Below are positions 9,182 through 17,303 of a stretch of DNA of 64,000 nt, piece after piece (within the stretch, counting starts at the first letter, position 1; each line of letters begins with the position of its first letter). The translations under genes and the position numbers were made by a program. Location: contig NZ_FCOF02000023.1 of the NCBI RefSeq assembly GCF_001544755.2, forward strand, positions 1 to 64,000, given 5' to 3'. Source of the DNA: Caballeronia catudaia (lineage in GTDB: Bacteria; Pseudomonadota; Gammaproteobacteria; Burkholderiales; Burkholderiaceae). Under the pieces are notes generated by a model that saw only the letters and a program-made list of their open reading frames with translations, ran no database searches and had not been told where the DNA came from.

Positions 9182-9700
9182 TTAGAATTTCACCTTGAGC
9201 ATGAAGCCGAGCGTGAACGGCAGATCGCTCGAAGGGATCGGCGGAATCAGGATGATGTTCGCGCCCACGCGCTTGTAATCGAGCATGACGAGCGGCGCGG
9301 CCACGGGCCCAACCGTATGGTTATGACCGATGCCGTAACTGCCGTAGTCGTAACCGGAAATCAGGCCGGCCATCACGGCGAGCCTGATGTGATTCCAGTG
9401 CAGGAAGTCCGGTCCCCAAACGCCGCCGCCATAGAAGGAAGGCTTCGACAACGAGTTGCGGAAGTAGCCGCCCGTTACAGCCCATTGCGGCGCGACCCAG
9501 CATTCCAGTCCGATGCCGGGATTAAATTGCTCGAAATCCTTGTCAGGATGAAAGTGATGCGATGCGATCATCGCATCGACCCAAAGACCATCGCCGCACC
9601 AGTCCGCGTGCGCGGCGGGCGTCCATGCCGAAGCGACCAAGACGACAGCCGCTAGAAAGCGAGCGCGGAAGTTGGGGAAAGGAAGCAGCCATGTGCGCAT
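9182..9700 (-). CDS. Secreted outer-membrane beta-barrel-like protein, unknown
   Basis: 172 residues. A signal peptide (RARFLAAVVLVASAWTPAAHA) precedes a mature part rich in alternating aromatic/glycine strands (WVAPQWAVTGGYFRNSLSKPSFYGGG) and ends in KVKF, a typical terminal phenylalanine of outer-membrane barrels. I do not recognise a named family. Size is similar to small lipid A-modifying barrels such as PagP or PagL, but their catalytic motifs are not visible. It stands alone between convergent and divergent neighbours. Confidence 0.6.
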   Translation of the reverse strand: MRTWLLPFPNFRARFLAAVVLVASAWTPAAHADWCGDGLWVDAMIASHHFHPDKDFEQFNPGIGLECWVAPQWAVTGGYFRNSLSKPSFYGGGVWGPDFLHWNHIRLAVMAGLISGYDYGSYGIGHNHTVGPVAAPLVMLDYKRVGANIILIPPIPSSDLPFTLGFMLKVKF

Positions 9701-9883
9701 GTGTTCTCCGCCATCGCGCGGACGCGATGGCGCCTTATTTTTTGAGATGGTGGTTCGAGGCGAACTCTACCTGATAGCGCCATTTTCGGGCGAGCGGGCG
9801 AAAAGCACGTGACGATCCGCGCACGTTTGCTCGTTCTCGGCGAAACTGATCGGCGTTCTATTTCTTATTCGAGGCAAAGCGCG

Positions 9884-10522
9884 ATGAAGTTTTATAAGCA
9901 TCTCATTGCGTTTCTGGCGGCTAGTGCGTTGATGGCCTGCACGCCGTTGCAGGTGGTCACGCATCGCGTGTCGACGAACGAAGCGAGCGTGCCGCCGGGG
10001 CGTTATCAGCTCGACGCGCATCACTGGAACGTGAGCTTCGACGTCGATCATTTTCGCTATTCGCGCTTCGTCATCCGATTCGACAAGACGACGGCGCAGC
10101 TCGACTGGAATGCGGACGGCATGTCCGGAAGCTCGGTGCGCGCGAACATAGATGCGTCGAGCGTCAACACCAACGTGCCGCTGCTCGATCGCATGCTCAA
10201 AGGGCCGGACATGTTCGATGTCGCGCGTTATCCGAGCATCGTTTTCGCGAGCACGGGTTTTCAGCGCACCGGCGACGACAAAGGCGTGCTTACCGGCGAT
10301 CTGACGATACGCGGCACCACGAAGCCAATCACGCTGAACGTGACGTTCAACGGCCACGCGGTCAATCCGCTCACGAAGCAGGAAACGCTGGGTTTCTCAG
10401 CCGACGGACATTTCAGCCGTGCGCAATTCGGATTGACGACGTGGTATCCGGCCGTCGGCGACGATGTGCACGTCGCCATTCAGGCCGAGTTTTCAAAGGC
10501 AACCGCGGATGCGGCGCAATGA
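9884..10522 (+). CDS. YceI-family lipoprotein
   Basis: 212-residue YceI-like protein, an isoprenoid-binding lipocalin-like fold found in the periplasm. It begins with a signal peptide ending in LMAC, which looks like a lipobox, so it is probably a lipoprotein. Family marks are YQLDAHHWNVSFDVDHFRYSRFVIRF, the MLKGPDMFDVARYPSIVFAS block and LTGDLTIRGTTKPITLNVTF. ATG 9884 is preferred to the earlier frame opening because GAGG lies upstream and it begins directly with the signal peptide. Confidence 0.85.
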   Translation: MKFYKHLIAFLAASALMACTPLQVVTHRVSTNEASVPPGRYQLDAHHWNVSFDVDHFRYSRFVIRFDKTTAQLDWNADGMSGSSVRANIDASSVNTNVPLLDRMLKGPDMFDVARYPSIVFASTGFQRTGDDKGVLTGDLTIRGTTKPITLNVTFNGHAVNPLTKQETLGFSADGHFSRAQFGLTTWYPAVGDDVHVAIQAEFSKATADAAQ

Positions 10523-10549
10523 TGCGCGCATCGTCTGTGTCTGCGTGTT

Positions 10550-11581
10550 TCAGGCCTCGGTCCAGTCGAGCACGACCTTGCCGCTATTGCCCGAAAGCAT
10601 CGTGTCGAATGCGCGCTGATAGTCGTCGACGGGAAAGGTGTGCGTGAGGATCGGCGACAGATCGAGACCGCTTTGCAGCATCGCGACCATCTTGTACCAG
10701 GTTTCGAACATCTCGCGCCCGTAGATGCCTTTGATCTCGAGGCCCTTGAATATCACCTTGTTCCAGTCGATTGCGGTTTGCGCCGGGGGAATACCGAGCA
10801 ACGCGACCTTGCCGCCGTGGTTCATCGATTCCAGCATGGAGGTGAATGCGCTCGGCACGCCGGACATTTCCAGACCGACGTCGAAGCCCTCGGTCATGCC
10901 GAGTTCGCTCATCACGTCGCGCAGTTGCTCCCTGGCGACGTTGACGGCACGCGTCGCGCCCATCTTGCGGGCGAGTTCCAGGCGGTACTCGTTCACATCG
11001 GTGATGACGACATTGCGCGCGCCGACATGCCGTGCAATGGCCGCGGCCATCACGCCGATCGGACCCGCGCCTGTGATCAATACGTCCTCGCCGACGAGAT
11101 TGAACGAGAGGGCGGTATGCGTCGCATTGCCGAACGGATCGAAGATCGCGGCGAGGTCGTCGGAGATATCGGCCGGAATCTTGAACGCATTGAACGCCGG
11201 AATCGCGAGATATTCGGCGAACGCGCCTTCGCGGTCCACGCCGACGCCGACCGTATTTCGACACAAATGGCGCCGCCCGGCGCGACAGTTCCGACAAAAC
11301 CCGCAGGTGATGTGCCCTTCGCCCGACACGCGATCGCCGATGGCGAAACCGCGCACCTCCTGACCCATCTCCACGATTTCGCCGACATATTCGTGACCGA
11401 CATGCATCGGTACCGGAATTGTCTTCTGCGCCCACTCGTCCCACTTCCAGATGTGGATGTCGGTGCCGCAAATCGCGGTCTTCCGGATGCGGATGAGAAC
11501 ATCGTTATGGCCGACATCGGGCCGCTTCACGCGCGTCAAGGTAAGTCCGGGCGCGCGTTCGAGTTTGGCGAGGGCTTTCAT
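10550..11581 (-). CDS. tdh: L-threonine 3-dehydrogenase
   Basis: Zinc-dependent medium-chain dehydrogenase, 343 residues, oxidising threonine to 2-amino-3-ketobutyrate with NAD. The catalytic zinc site is CGTDIHIW and GHEYVGE. The structural zinc loop is CGFCRNCRAGRRHLC. The NAD site is VLITGAGPIGVMAAAIA. It lies 101 bases downstream of kbl in the same direction, giving the classical threonine-to-glycine pair in kbl-tdh order. One parS-like palindrome sits in the gap between them. Confidence 0.95.
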   Translation of the reverse strand: MKALAKLERAPGLTLTRVKRPDVGHNDVLIRIRKTAICGTDIHIWKWDEWAQKTIPVPMHVGHEYVGEIVEMGQEVRGFAIGDRVSGEGHITCGFCRNCRAGRRHLCRNTVGVGVDREGAFAEYLAIPAFNAFKIPADISDDLAAIFDPFGNATHTALSFNLVGEDVLITGAGPIGVMAAAIARHVGARNVVITDVNEYRLELARKMGATRAVNVAREQLRDVMSELGMTEGFDVGLEMSGVPSAFTSMLESMNHGGKVALLGIPPAQTAIDWNKVIFKGLEIKGIYGREMFETWYKMVAMLQSGLDLSPILTHTFPVDDYQRAFDTMLSGNSGKVVLDWTEA

Positions 11582-11653
11582 TGCGTTTGATCCTGACGTT
11601 TAGTCTTGGTGGTGCTTCTTCGAGGATCGCAGGCGTGTGGCCCGGTCCCCTCG

Positions 11654-11669
11654 CTTTATGCGCATAAAG
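11654..11669. repeat. parS-like site 1 (perfect)
   Basis: Exact CTTTATGCGCATAAAG, a 16-base perfect palindrome, in the kbl-tdh gap. It is identical to the copies at 22737, 23517, 23589 and 26277. ParB binding is inferred from clustering around parAB. Confidence 0.75.
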
Positions 11670-11682
11670 TCGGAGGCTGCGC

Positions 11683-12885
11683 TCAGCGGATGACACCGAG
11701 CGATCGGCCGACGCGCGCGAATGCATCGACCGCGCGATCAATCTGCTCCGGCGTATGCGCCGCACTCATCTGAGTGCGGATGCGCGCGCGTCCCTTCGGT
11801 ACGACGGGATATGAGAATCCGATGACATAGACGCCTTCGTCGAGCAGCGCATCGGCCATCTTCGACGCGAGTTGAGCGTCGCCAAGCATGACCGGAATGA
11901 TCGGGTGCTGGCCGGGAACGAGATCGAAACCGAGAGACGACATGGCGCGGCGGAAATGAGCGCCGTTCTCGCGGACGCGTTGACGCAACGCGGCTCCTTC
12001 GTCGCTGTCGAGTAGTTCGAGCACTTTCAACGAAGCGGCCGCGATACTCGGCGCCAGCGTGTTCGAAAAGAGATATGGCCGGCTGCGCTGCCGCAGCAGT
12101 TCGATGATCTCCTTGTGCGCGGCGACATATCCACCCGACGCACCACCGAGCGCCTTACCGAGCGTACCGGTGATGATGTCCACGCGATCCAGCACGCCGC
12201 AGTGTTCCGGCGTGCCACGTCCGTTTTCTCCGATGAAACCGACGGCGTGCGAGTCATCGACCATCACGAGCGCGCCATAACGGTCCGCGAGATCGCAGAT
12301 GCCGGCGAGATTGGCGATGATGCCGTCCATCGAAAAGACGCCGTCTGTCGCAATCAGCTTGAAGCGTGCGCCGGCGGCGTCGGCCTCCTGAAGACGCGCT
12401 TCGAGATCCGCGAGATCGTTGTTCTTGTAACGCAAGCGCCGCGCCTTCGAAAGACGCACGCCATCGATGATGCTGGCGTGATTCAACTCGTCGCTGATGA
12501 TCGCGTCCTCTTCGGTCAGCAACGTTTCGAAAAGGCCGCCGTTCGCGTCGAAGCAACTCGAATAGAGTATGGCGTCCTCGGTTTCGAGAAATTGCGCGAT
12601 CGCCTGTTCGAGCTCCTTGTGCACGGTTTGCGTACCGCAGATGAAGCGCACGGACGCCATGCCGAAACCGTCAGCGTCGAGGCCCGCTTTCGCAGCGTCG
12701 ATCAGACGACGATCATCGGCAAGCCCGAGGTAATTGTTCGCGCAGAAGTTGAGTACGTCGCTCCCATTCGCCAGCCGAATATCCGACGACTGCGGACTCG
12801 CGATGACACGCTCCGCTTTATAGAACCCCGCGGCACGAATTTCGTCGAGCGTCGAGCGCAAATGGGAAAGGTATTGATCTTTCAT
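11683..12885 (-). CDS. kbl: 2-amino-3-ketobutyrate coenzyme A ligase
   Basis: PLP enzyme of the alpha-oxoamine synthase family, 400 residues, cleaving 2-amino-3-ketobutyrate with CoA to glycine and acetyl-CoA. Typical marks are NFCANNYLGLADD, the DDSHAVGFIGENGRGT aspartate loop and ITGTLGKALGGASGGY holding the PLP lysine. ATG at 12883-12885 is preceded by AAGGA. First gene of the leftward threonine-degradation pair; the divergent XRE-cupin gene probably regulates it. Confidence 0.95.
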   Translation of the reverse strand: MKDQYLSHLRSTLDEIRAAGFYKAERVIASPQSSDIRLANGSDVLNFCANNYLGLADDRRLIDAAKAGLDADGFGMASVRFICGTQTVHKELEQAIAQFLETEDAILYSSCFDANGGLFETLLTEEDAIISDELNHASIIDGVRLSKARRLRYKNNDLADLEARLQEADAAGARFKLIATDGVFSMDGIIANLAGICDLADRYGALVMVDDSHAVGFIGENGRGTPEHCGVLDRVDIITGTLGKALGGASGGYVAAHKEIIELLRQRSRPYLFSNTLAPSIAAASLKVLELLDSDEGAALRQRVRENGAHFRRAMSSLGFDLVPGQHPIIPVMLGDAQLASKMADALLDEGVYVIGFSYPVVPKGRARIRTQMSAAHTPEQIDRAVDAFARVGRSLGVIR

Positions 12886-12980
12886 CGCAATCCTTGTTCT
12901 TGGCCTGCCCAAGCAATCCGCGCTTCGCTGCTCGCGGCGCGGCCCTTAGCCCTGTTATAGTGCATCCATCGAATCGGACA

Positions 12981-12998
12981 TGTTCGATATTTCGAACA
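12981..12998. promoter_or_regulatory. Inverted-repeat operator in the kbl/XRE-cupin divergent region
   Basis: Perfect seven-base arms TGTTCGA and TCGAACA separated by TATT, followed by a related half-site CCGAACACT at 13012-13020. It lies between two divergent genes and is a good candidate for the site bound by the XRE-cupin protein. Confidence 0.5.
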
Positions 12999-13039
12999 CT
13001 TTTCCGGTATGCCGAACACTCTAAGGGATTGATCGACAC

Positions 13040-13636
13040 ATGGCAAGCACGGGCCCGGACGGGAAAGCTGGCGACTTTGCGGGAACGGCGCCGCCGCGCG
13101 TCGGAGAAATCATTCAGCGATTGCGCAATGAGCGGAAACTCACGCTGGACGATCTGTCACGAGCCGCCGGCGTATCGAAGTCGATGTTGTCGGAAATCGA
13201 GCGCGACAAAGCCAATCCGACGATCGCGGTCGCCTGGCGACTGACCAATGCGCTCGGTATCAGCCTCGATCAGCTATTTACGCAGCAGAAGCCGACCGAA
13301 GCGATACGCGTCGCCGGGCCGCACGACATTCCGACCTTGAGCGGCGACAACGGCGGCTATCAATTGCGCGTCTGGGGACCGATAGAACTCGCCGGCAAAT
13401 TCGAGTGGTACGAACTCACGCTACAGTCGGGCGCCGCACTTACGTCGAACGCGCACGAGCCGGGGACGCGCGAGCATCTCACGGTGTTGAACGGATCGAT
13501 CGAAGTACAGGCATCGGGCACGACTCGTCGACTCAAAGCTGGGGAGACGGCGCGATATGCGGCTGACGAAGCGCATGCGATTCGCAACGTCGGACGCGCC
13601 GAAGCGAGAGCGTTGCTGGTGGTGATTCACGGCTGA
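13040..13636 (+). CDS. XRE-family regulator with C-terminal cupin domain
   Basis: 198-residue regulator. The N-terminal helix-turn-helix reads LRNERKLTLDDLSRAAGVSKSMLSEIERDKANPTIAVAWRLTNALG. The C-terminal half is a cupin barrel (EPGTREHLTVLNGSIEVQASG, then LKAGETARYAADEAHAIRN), which usually senses a small ligand. It is divergent from kbl-tdh and separated by a region with a clear inverted repeat, so it likely controls threonine catabolism and itself. Confidence 0.88.
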   Translation: MASTGPDGKAGDFAGTAPPRVGEIIQRLRNERKLTLDDLSRAAGVSKSMLSEIERDKANPTIAVAWRLTNALGISLDQLFTQQKPTEAIRVAGPHDIPTLSGDNGGYQLRVWGPIELAGKFEWYELTLQSGAALTSNAHEPGTREHLTVLNGSIEVQASGTTRRLKAGETARYAADEAHAIRNVGRAEARALLVVIHG

Positions 13637-13670
13637 CTTGATGCGCATCAAGGACTTTATGCGCATCAAG
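13637..13670. repeat. Two variant parS-like palindromes in tandem
   Basis: CTTGATGCGCATCAAG at 13637-13652 is itself a perfect palindrome, differing from the consensus at the two symmetric positions. CTTTATGCGCATCAAG at 13655-13670 is a hybrid with one consensus and one variant arm. They begin just after the stop codon of the XRE-cupin gene and are 18 bases apart centre to centre. Confidence 0.5.
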
Positions 13671-13707
13671 TTTTGACCGACGGGCGAAGCCTCTGCCCAA
13701 CAAAAAA

Positions 13708-13732
13708 CGGGACGCGCAAAATCCGCGTCCCG
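13708..13732 (-). terminator. Terminator of the csbD-like gene
   Basis: Nine-base perfect stem CGGGACGCG / CGCGTCCCG with a seven-base loop. Read on the minus strand it is followed by a run of six T. A second hairpin (GGCGCCG / CGGCGCC, 13742-13760) lies between it and the csbD-like stop codon. Confidence 0.75.
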
Positions 13733-13772
13733 CATCGAAGCGGCGCCGGCGAACGGCGCCGTCTGGCCCGTT

Positions 13773-13961
13773 TTACGGGTTCTTCTTGACGCTGTCCTTC
13801 AGATCTTCGCGCGCGTCCCCCACGCCTTTTTGGACCTTACCGGCAGCCTGCTGCATGTCGCCCTTGGCTTCCTGCGCCGTATCGCCGGTCACCTTTCCGA
13901 CGCCCTCGTTGATCTTTCCCTTGACTTGTTTGCCAACGCCTTCGACTTGATCCTTGTTCAT
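13773..13961 (-). CDS. CsbD-like small stress protein
   Basis: 62-residue hydrophilic protein of the CsbD family (MNKDQVEGVGKQVKGKINEGVGKVTGD then KGDMQQAAGKVQKGVGDAREDLK). Members are general stress-induced, abundant and of unknown biochemical role. The start at 13961 gives exactly the family length; the longer upstream frame is spurious. A strong terminator follows. Confidence 0.9.
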   Translation of the reverse strand: MNKDQVEGVGKQVKGKINEGVGKVTGDTAQEAKGDMQQAAGKVQKGVGDAREDLKDSVKKNP

Positions 13962-14168
13962 TGCAGTTCTCCCGTGGTTTGCAGCGCTATTGGCCGCGCG
14001 GTGCCGTCGAACGAACGCAGAAAACGCCTGCGTGTTCCGCTCAGGAGATTTCCTAAGCATGGTTCTACGATGCGCTTCGTTCGCGAACGCGCATAGCAGC
14101 GCCTGTCTGAAATACACGTAGGCGGAATCGCACATACACCCAGGTCGACTAGCGAGACGCTATTTTCA

Positions 14169-14197
14169 TTGCAACAAGTACTGTATGTATATACAGT
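14169..14197 (+). promoter_or_regulatory. Probable promoter overlapped by the LexA box
   Basis: TTGCAA at 14169-14174 and TACAGT at 14192-14197 are separated by 17 bases and each match four of six consensus positions. The LexA-like palindrome covers the spacer and -10 element, as in SOS-repressed promoters. Confidence 0.4.
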
Positions 14198-14198
14198 A
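14179..14198. promoter_or_regulatory. LexA (SOS) box
   Basis: TACTGTATGTATATACAGTA matches the proteobacterial SOS operator (TACTG-N10-CAGTA, alternating TA core) with one G in the core. The perfect arms extend one base further on each side (14177-14186 with 14191-14200). The ATG of the next gene lies 30 bases downstream. Confidence 0.8.
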
Positions 14199-14227
14199 CT
14201 ACAAGACCAGTTGGGAAGGGGTGAATC

Positions 14228-14584
14228 ATGGAGTCGAACGGCGAAAATCTAAGCAAAAGGCAGTTTGCCCGCGCTGTGCACGATCTCGAACGCATTACGC
14301 GTCAGATAGCGGGGCGTTACATCGACAAAAACGTGCCGCTGACCTGGCGGCTGCTGCATGCCATCGAAGCCGAAGCCGTGGCAGACCTGGGCTTTGCGGG
14401 AAGGCACGAAGCGACCTTGCGTGAACTTTTCGCGCGTCCCGATGACTTTCACTTTCCCGAAACCGACGACGTAGTCGACGTCGCGTCATCCGATGCCTTG
14501 CCCGCCGTATTCGCTTTCGCCGTCGACGCCTACGAGCGCGCCGCACGGCACGGTCGACCGCAACTCGCCATCGCGGCACACTGA
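14228..14584 (+). CDS. Unknown 118-aa protein under LexA-type control
   Basis: Hydrophilic, mainly helical, acidic protein with no motif I recognise. The N-terminal half (SKRQFARAVHDLERITRQIAGRYIDKNVPLTWRLLHAIEAEAVADLGFAGR) looks like a helical bundle. The C-terminal half contains FPETDDVVDVASSDALPAVFAFAVDAYERAARHG. There is no signal peptide or membrane segment. AAGGGG at 14215-14220 supports ATG 14228. The gene stands alone, ends before the convergent DUF2252 gene, and has a near-perfect LexA box upstream, so DNA-damage induction is predicted. Function is unknown. Confidence 0.75.
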   Translation: MESNGENLSKRQFARAVHDLERITRQIAGRYIDKNVPLTWRLLHAIEAEAVADLGFAGRHEATLRELFARPDDFHFPETDDVVDVASSDALPAVFAFAVDAYERAARHGRPQLAIAAH

Positions 14585-14636
14585 AGCGCGTTCCCGGCCC
14601 GCGCCCGCGTGCCGGGGACGGTTCCACTCGACCTCG

Positions 14637-16061
14637 TCAAGCCGCGAAATCGGCTGACATGTCGGCGTCGGATCGCGCTTCGAGCTTGCCGTTCCGGCAC
14701 GCCGCGCGAAACATCTCGTAGTCCTTTTCCACCTGATCCGCATAGCCGCGTCCGTAGCGCACGAGCACTTCGGCCATGCGATCGCTGTTGCCGAGATAGC
14801 CCGATATCTCCGGCGCGCATCCGCCCGATTTCGCGTGCGCGCGTGCGAGCGCCCAGCCGCACATCGCGGCATATTCGCGAAAGGCGTCATCGGTGAAGGT
14901 CTCGAGCTCGGCGGAGATTTTCATGTCGCGCAACTGACGGATGTACAGTGAGCGCCCGAGCGGACCCGTCGCCCAGCCGAGGAACGGATCGGTGGCCGCC
15001 TGCATCAGGCGTTGTCCATGAACGACGCGTTGACCGTCGTGTTCTGGATCGCTCGTGTCTTTCGCTTGCGTCGCGTATCGCGCGACGACCGATGTCGATG
15101 CCTCCTTCATCTGCAGGAAGAGCGGCTTGTCGTGGGCATCGGTGAGCAGCAGAACGAGGCAGCGCGTGCCGACACTGCCCACGCCGACGACCTTGAACGC
15201 AATGTCCTGCAGCGCGAACTGCGAGAGTAGCCGTGCGCGCTCGGGTGTCAGCGTCACGACGTATTTGCGCATGAGCGCGGCAAAAATCTCTTCTCGAGTG
15301 CCCTCGAGGGTCATCCATTCGTCGTTCTTGTCGATCAGCGTACTTTTGCCGCGAACGTGGAACACGGCGGGCGGCGCATCGCGGATGCGCCACATATCGC
15401 CCGTTCTATCCGCGAGCTTCGGCAACATCGTCTCGTGCGTGCGGCGCGAAGCACGCTCGACGCCGCGCTTGATGCGCCGGCGGCCCTCATCGCTCTGCAC
15501 GGCAGCGTACATGCGATCGAAGGTGATGCGCTCGTACCAGAGATCGAGCGCGCTCATTTCGGCGTACTCACGCATATGCGTCTGATAGCTGCGCGCAGCG
15601 AGAAAAGCGAATTCGTCGGCGGCAAGGTCGCCGTGACCGAGATGGCGCCCGGCGATCGTGAAGCTCGCGACAAGACGCTTCACGTCCCACTCCCACGGAC
15701 CGGGCGCAGTTTCGTCGAAATCGTTGAGATCGAAAATAAGCGCGCGCTCCGGCGTCGCGAAGCCGCCAAAATTCGACAGGTGACAGTCGCCGCAAATCTG
15801 AATGGCGATGCCGCTGTTCGGCGTAGCGGCCAGATCGTGCGCTTGCAGGATCGCGCTGCCGCGGTAGAACGTGAACGGCGACACGAGCATGCGGCCGTAG
15901 CGCAGCGGAACGAGCGCTTCGACGCGTCCCTTGCTGCTCGACTGCAACAGTCCGATGGGATCTCGATCGATATCGCCGATCGCCTCGTGCGCGCCCCGTG
16001 GCGTGCGCTCGCGCGCGGCGCGTCCGATCGCGCGGCGGTCCTGCCAGGATTGCGGGGCCAT
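14637..16061 (-). CDS. DUF2252 family protein
   Basis: 474-residue cytoplasmic protein of the DUF2252 family. It has GDCHLSNFGGFATPERALIFDLNDFDET, which resembles the catalytic HxxN/DxD region of aminoglycoside-phosphotransferase-like kinases, and a central GVGSVGTRC. No substrate is established for the family, so kinase activity is only inferred from fold resemblance. ATG at 16059-16061 follows AGGAG. Confidence 0.88.
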   Translation of the reverse strand: MAPQSWQDRRAIGRAARERTPRGAHEAIGDIDRDPIGLLQSSSKGRVEALVPLRYGRMLVSPFTFYRGSAILQAHDLAATPNSGIAIQICGDCHLSNFGGFATPERALIFDLNDFDETAPGPWEWDVKRLVASFTIAGRHLGHGDLAADEFAFLAARSYQTHMREYAEMSALDLWYERITFDRMYAAVQSDEGRRRIKRGVERASRRTHETMLPKLADRTGDMWRIRDAPPAVFHVRGKSTLIDKNDEWMTLEGTREEIFAALMRKYVVTLTPERARLLSQFALQDIAFKVVGVGSVGTRCLVLLLTDAHDKPLFLQMKEASTSVVARYATQAKDTSDPEHDGQRVVHGQRLMQAATDPFLGWATGPLGRSLYIRQLRDMKISAELETFTDDAFREYAAMCGWALARAHAKSGGCAPEISGYLGNSDRMAEVLVRYGRGYADQVEKDYEMFRAACRNGKLEARSDADMSADFAA

Positions 16062-16246
16062 CGTTCACTCCTATTTGCGCATATGCTCGAGGGTGGAAAG
16101 AAGCCGCATAGATGACAGTAGTCGACAAATCACGCATCCAGCAAGACAGCTATCGACACTTCGATGAACACCTTCGCTTGACGTCAGGCGCTTGAAGCCC
16201 GACCCTGTGCCCAGTGCCATACAGCGGGCGATCGCCTTCCAACACC

Positions 16247-17287
16247 ATGCCGAACACTCCCGATCTCTTCGACCAACAGCGCGCCGACTGGCAAGCGGAT
16301 CCGCACGCCGCCTTCGACGCATGGCTCGCTCAGCAGGCGTTCCGGGCGTCATCGGCCGATGTTTATCGCGCGCAGTGGGGCAACTTCCTCGAATGGCTGA
16401 CCGCGAAACGCGCGACGCTGCACACGGTGCAGCGTCCCGTCATCGAGCAGTTCGTCGCGCAGTTGGATATCCGCCGTCCGCAGCGCATGCGCTACCTGAG
16501 GTTGATCGAACGCGTGCTGGATCACGTGCGCGAAGTGGAATCGGCCGCGACGAACCCGGCGCGCTTCATCGCTCAGGACGGCACCGCCGCGTGGCGCAAA
16601 GCGCGCGACAACGAGCCGACCGGCTTCCTGACTCACGACGAGCGCGCGCTGCTCGTCGCGCATCTGTTCGCGCCGATCGGCGCGTTGCCGGCCGGACAGC
16701 GCTGGCGCGAGCGGCGCGATCGGGCGTTGGTTGCCGTCTTTCTGGGCGCAGGCGTGAAAACGGGCGAAGCGGCTCAGTTGACCACCGATTGCTATGCGGC
16801 AGGCGCGCCGTACATCACCGTGGATGCGTCGAATCCGTTGCTGATCCGGCAGGCCCGGCTCACGCCGTTCGCCGTCGAATTGCTCGATAACTGGATGAGC
16901 GAGCGCAAGACGGCGGGCCTCGCGGGCGAATTGCTGTTTCCGGCCGCGCCGTCGGGCCGCTCCATGCACAAGGCGACGATGCTGCGCGCGATCGACGCGG
17001 TGGTGGCAGCGTCGGGAATCGCCGCGTCGCGCGTCGCGCGAGCGAGCCCGCAGACCTTGCGCAACACGTATGCGGCGGAACTGTTCGAGGACGGAACGGA
17101 CCCCGATCGCGTCGGCCAATGGCTCGGATTCCAGCAGACTATCTCGGCACATCGTCTGCACCGCGCTTGGGAGGAATGGATGGGTGAGCAAATACGGGAG
17201 CGGGATATCGCAAAAGCGCGCGCCGGTATGACCGCGGACGCTCGTTTGCCGGGCCCGATCGGCGGTCCCGAAAACACTCACCTTTAA
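16247..17287 (+). CDS. Tyrosine-recombinase-like protein lacking catalytic residues
   Basis: 346-residue protein with the two-domain layout of XerC/XerD/phage integrases: an N-terminal SAM-like core-binding region (AFRASSADVYRAQWGNFLEWL) and a C-terminal catalytic-fold domain. Key residues are replaced. The first Arg is Lys171 (GAGVKTGEAAQL). The HxxR motif is Gln269-Thr-Leu-Arg272. The following His is Asn273. The usual GH is Gly-Phe295. No tyrosine exists after Tyr275, so the nucleophile is absent. It lies beside the kfrA-like gene and origin, which suggests a retained DNA-binding role. ATG 16247 is preferred over a GTG at 16214; neither has a strong ribosome site. Confidence 0.8.
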   Translation: MPNTPDLFDQQRADWQADPHAAFDAWLAQQAFRASSADVYRAQWGNFLEWLTAKRATLHTVQRPVIEQFVAQLDIRRPQRMRYLRLIERVLDHVREVESAATNPARFIAQDGTAAWRKARDNEPTGFLTHDERALLVAHLFAPIGALPAGQRWRERRDRALVAVFLGAGVKTGEAAQLTTDCYAAGAPYITVDASNPLLIRQARLTPFAVELLDNWMSERKTAGLAGELLFPAAPSGRSMHKATMLRAIDAVVAASGIAASRVARASPQTLRNTYAAELFEDGTDPDRVGQWLGFQQTISAHRLHRAWEEWMGEQIRERDIAKARAGMTADARLPGPIGGPENTHL

Positions 17288-17303
17288 CGTTTTCCGACGC
17301 CGG

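Noticed and set aside
13742..13760. GGCGCCG/CGGCGCC hairpin as a second terminator
   Set aside because: No T-run on either strand; the better hairpin at 13708-13732 explains termination.
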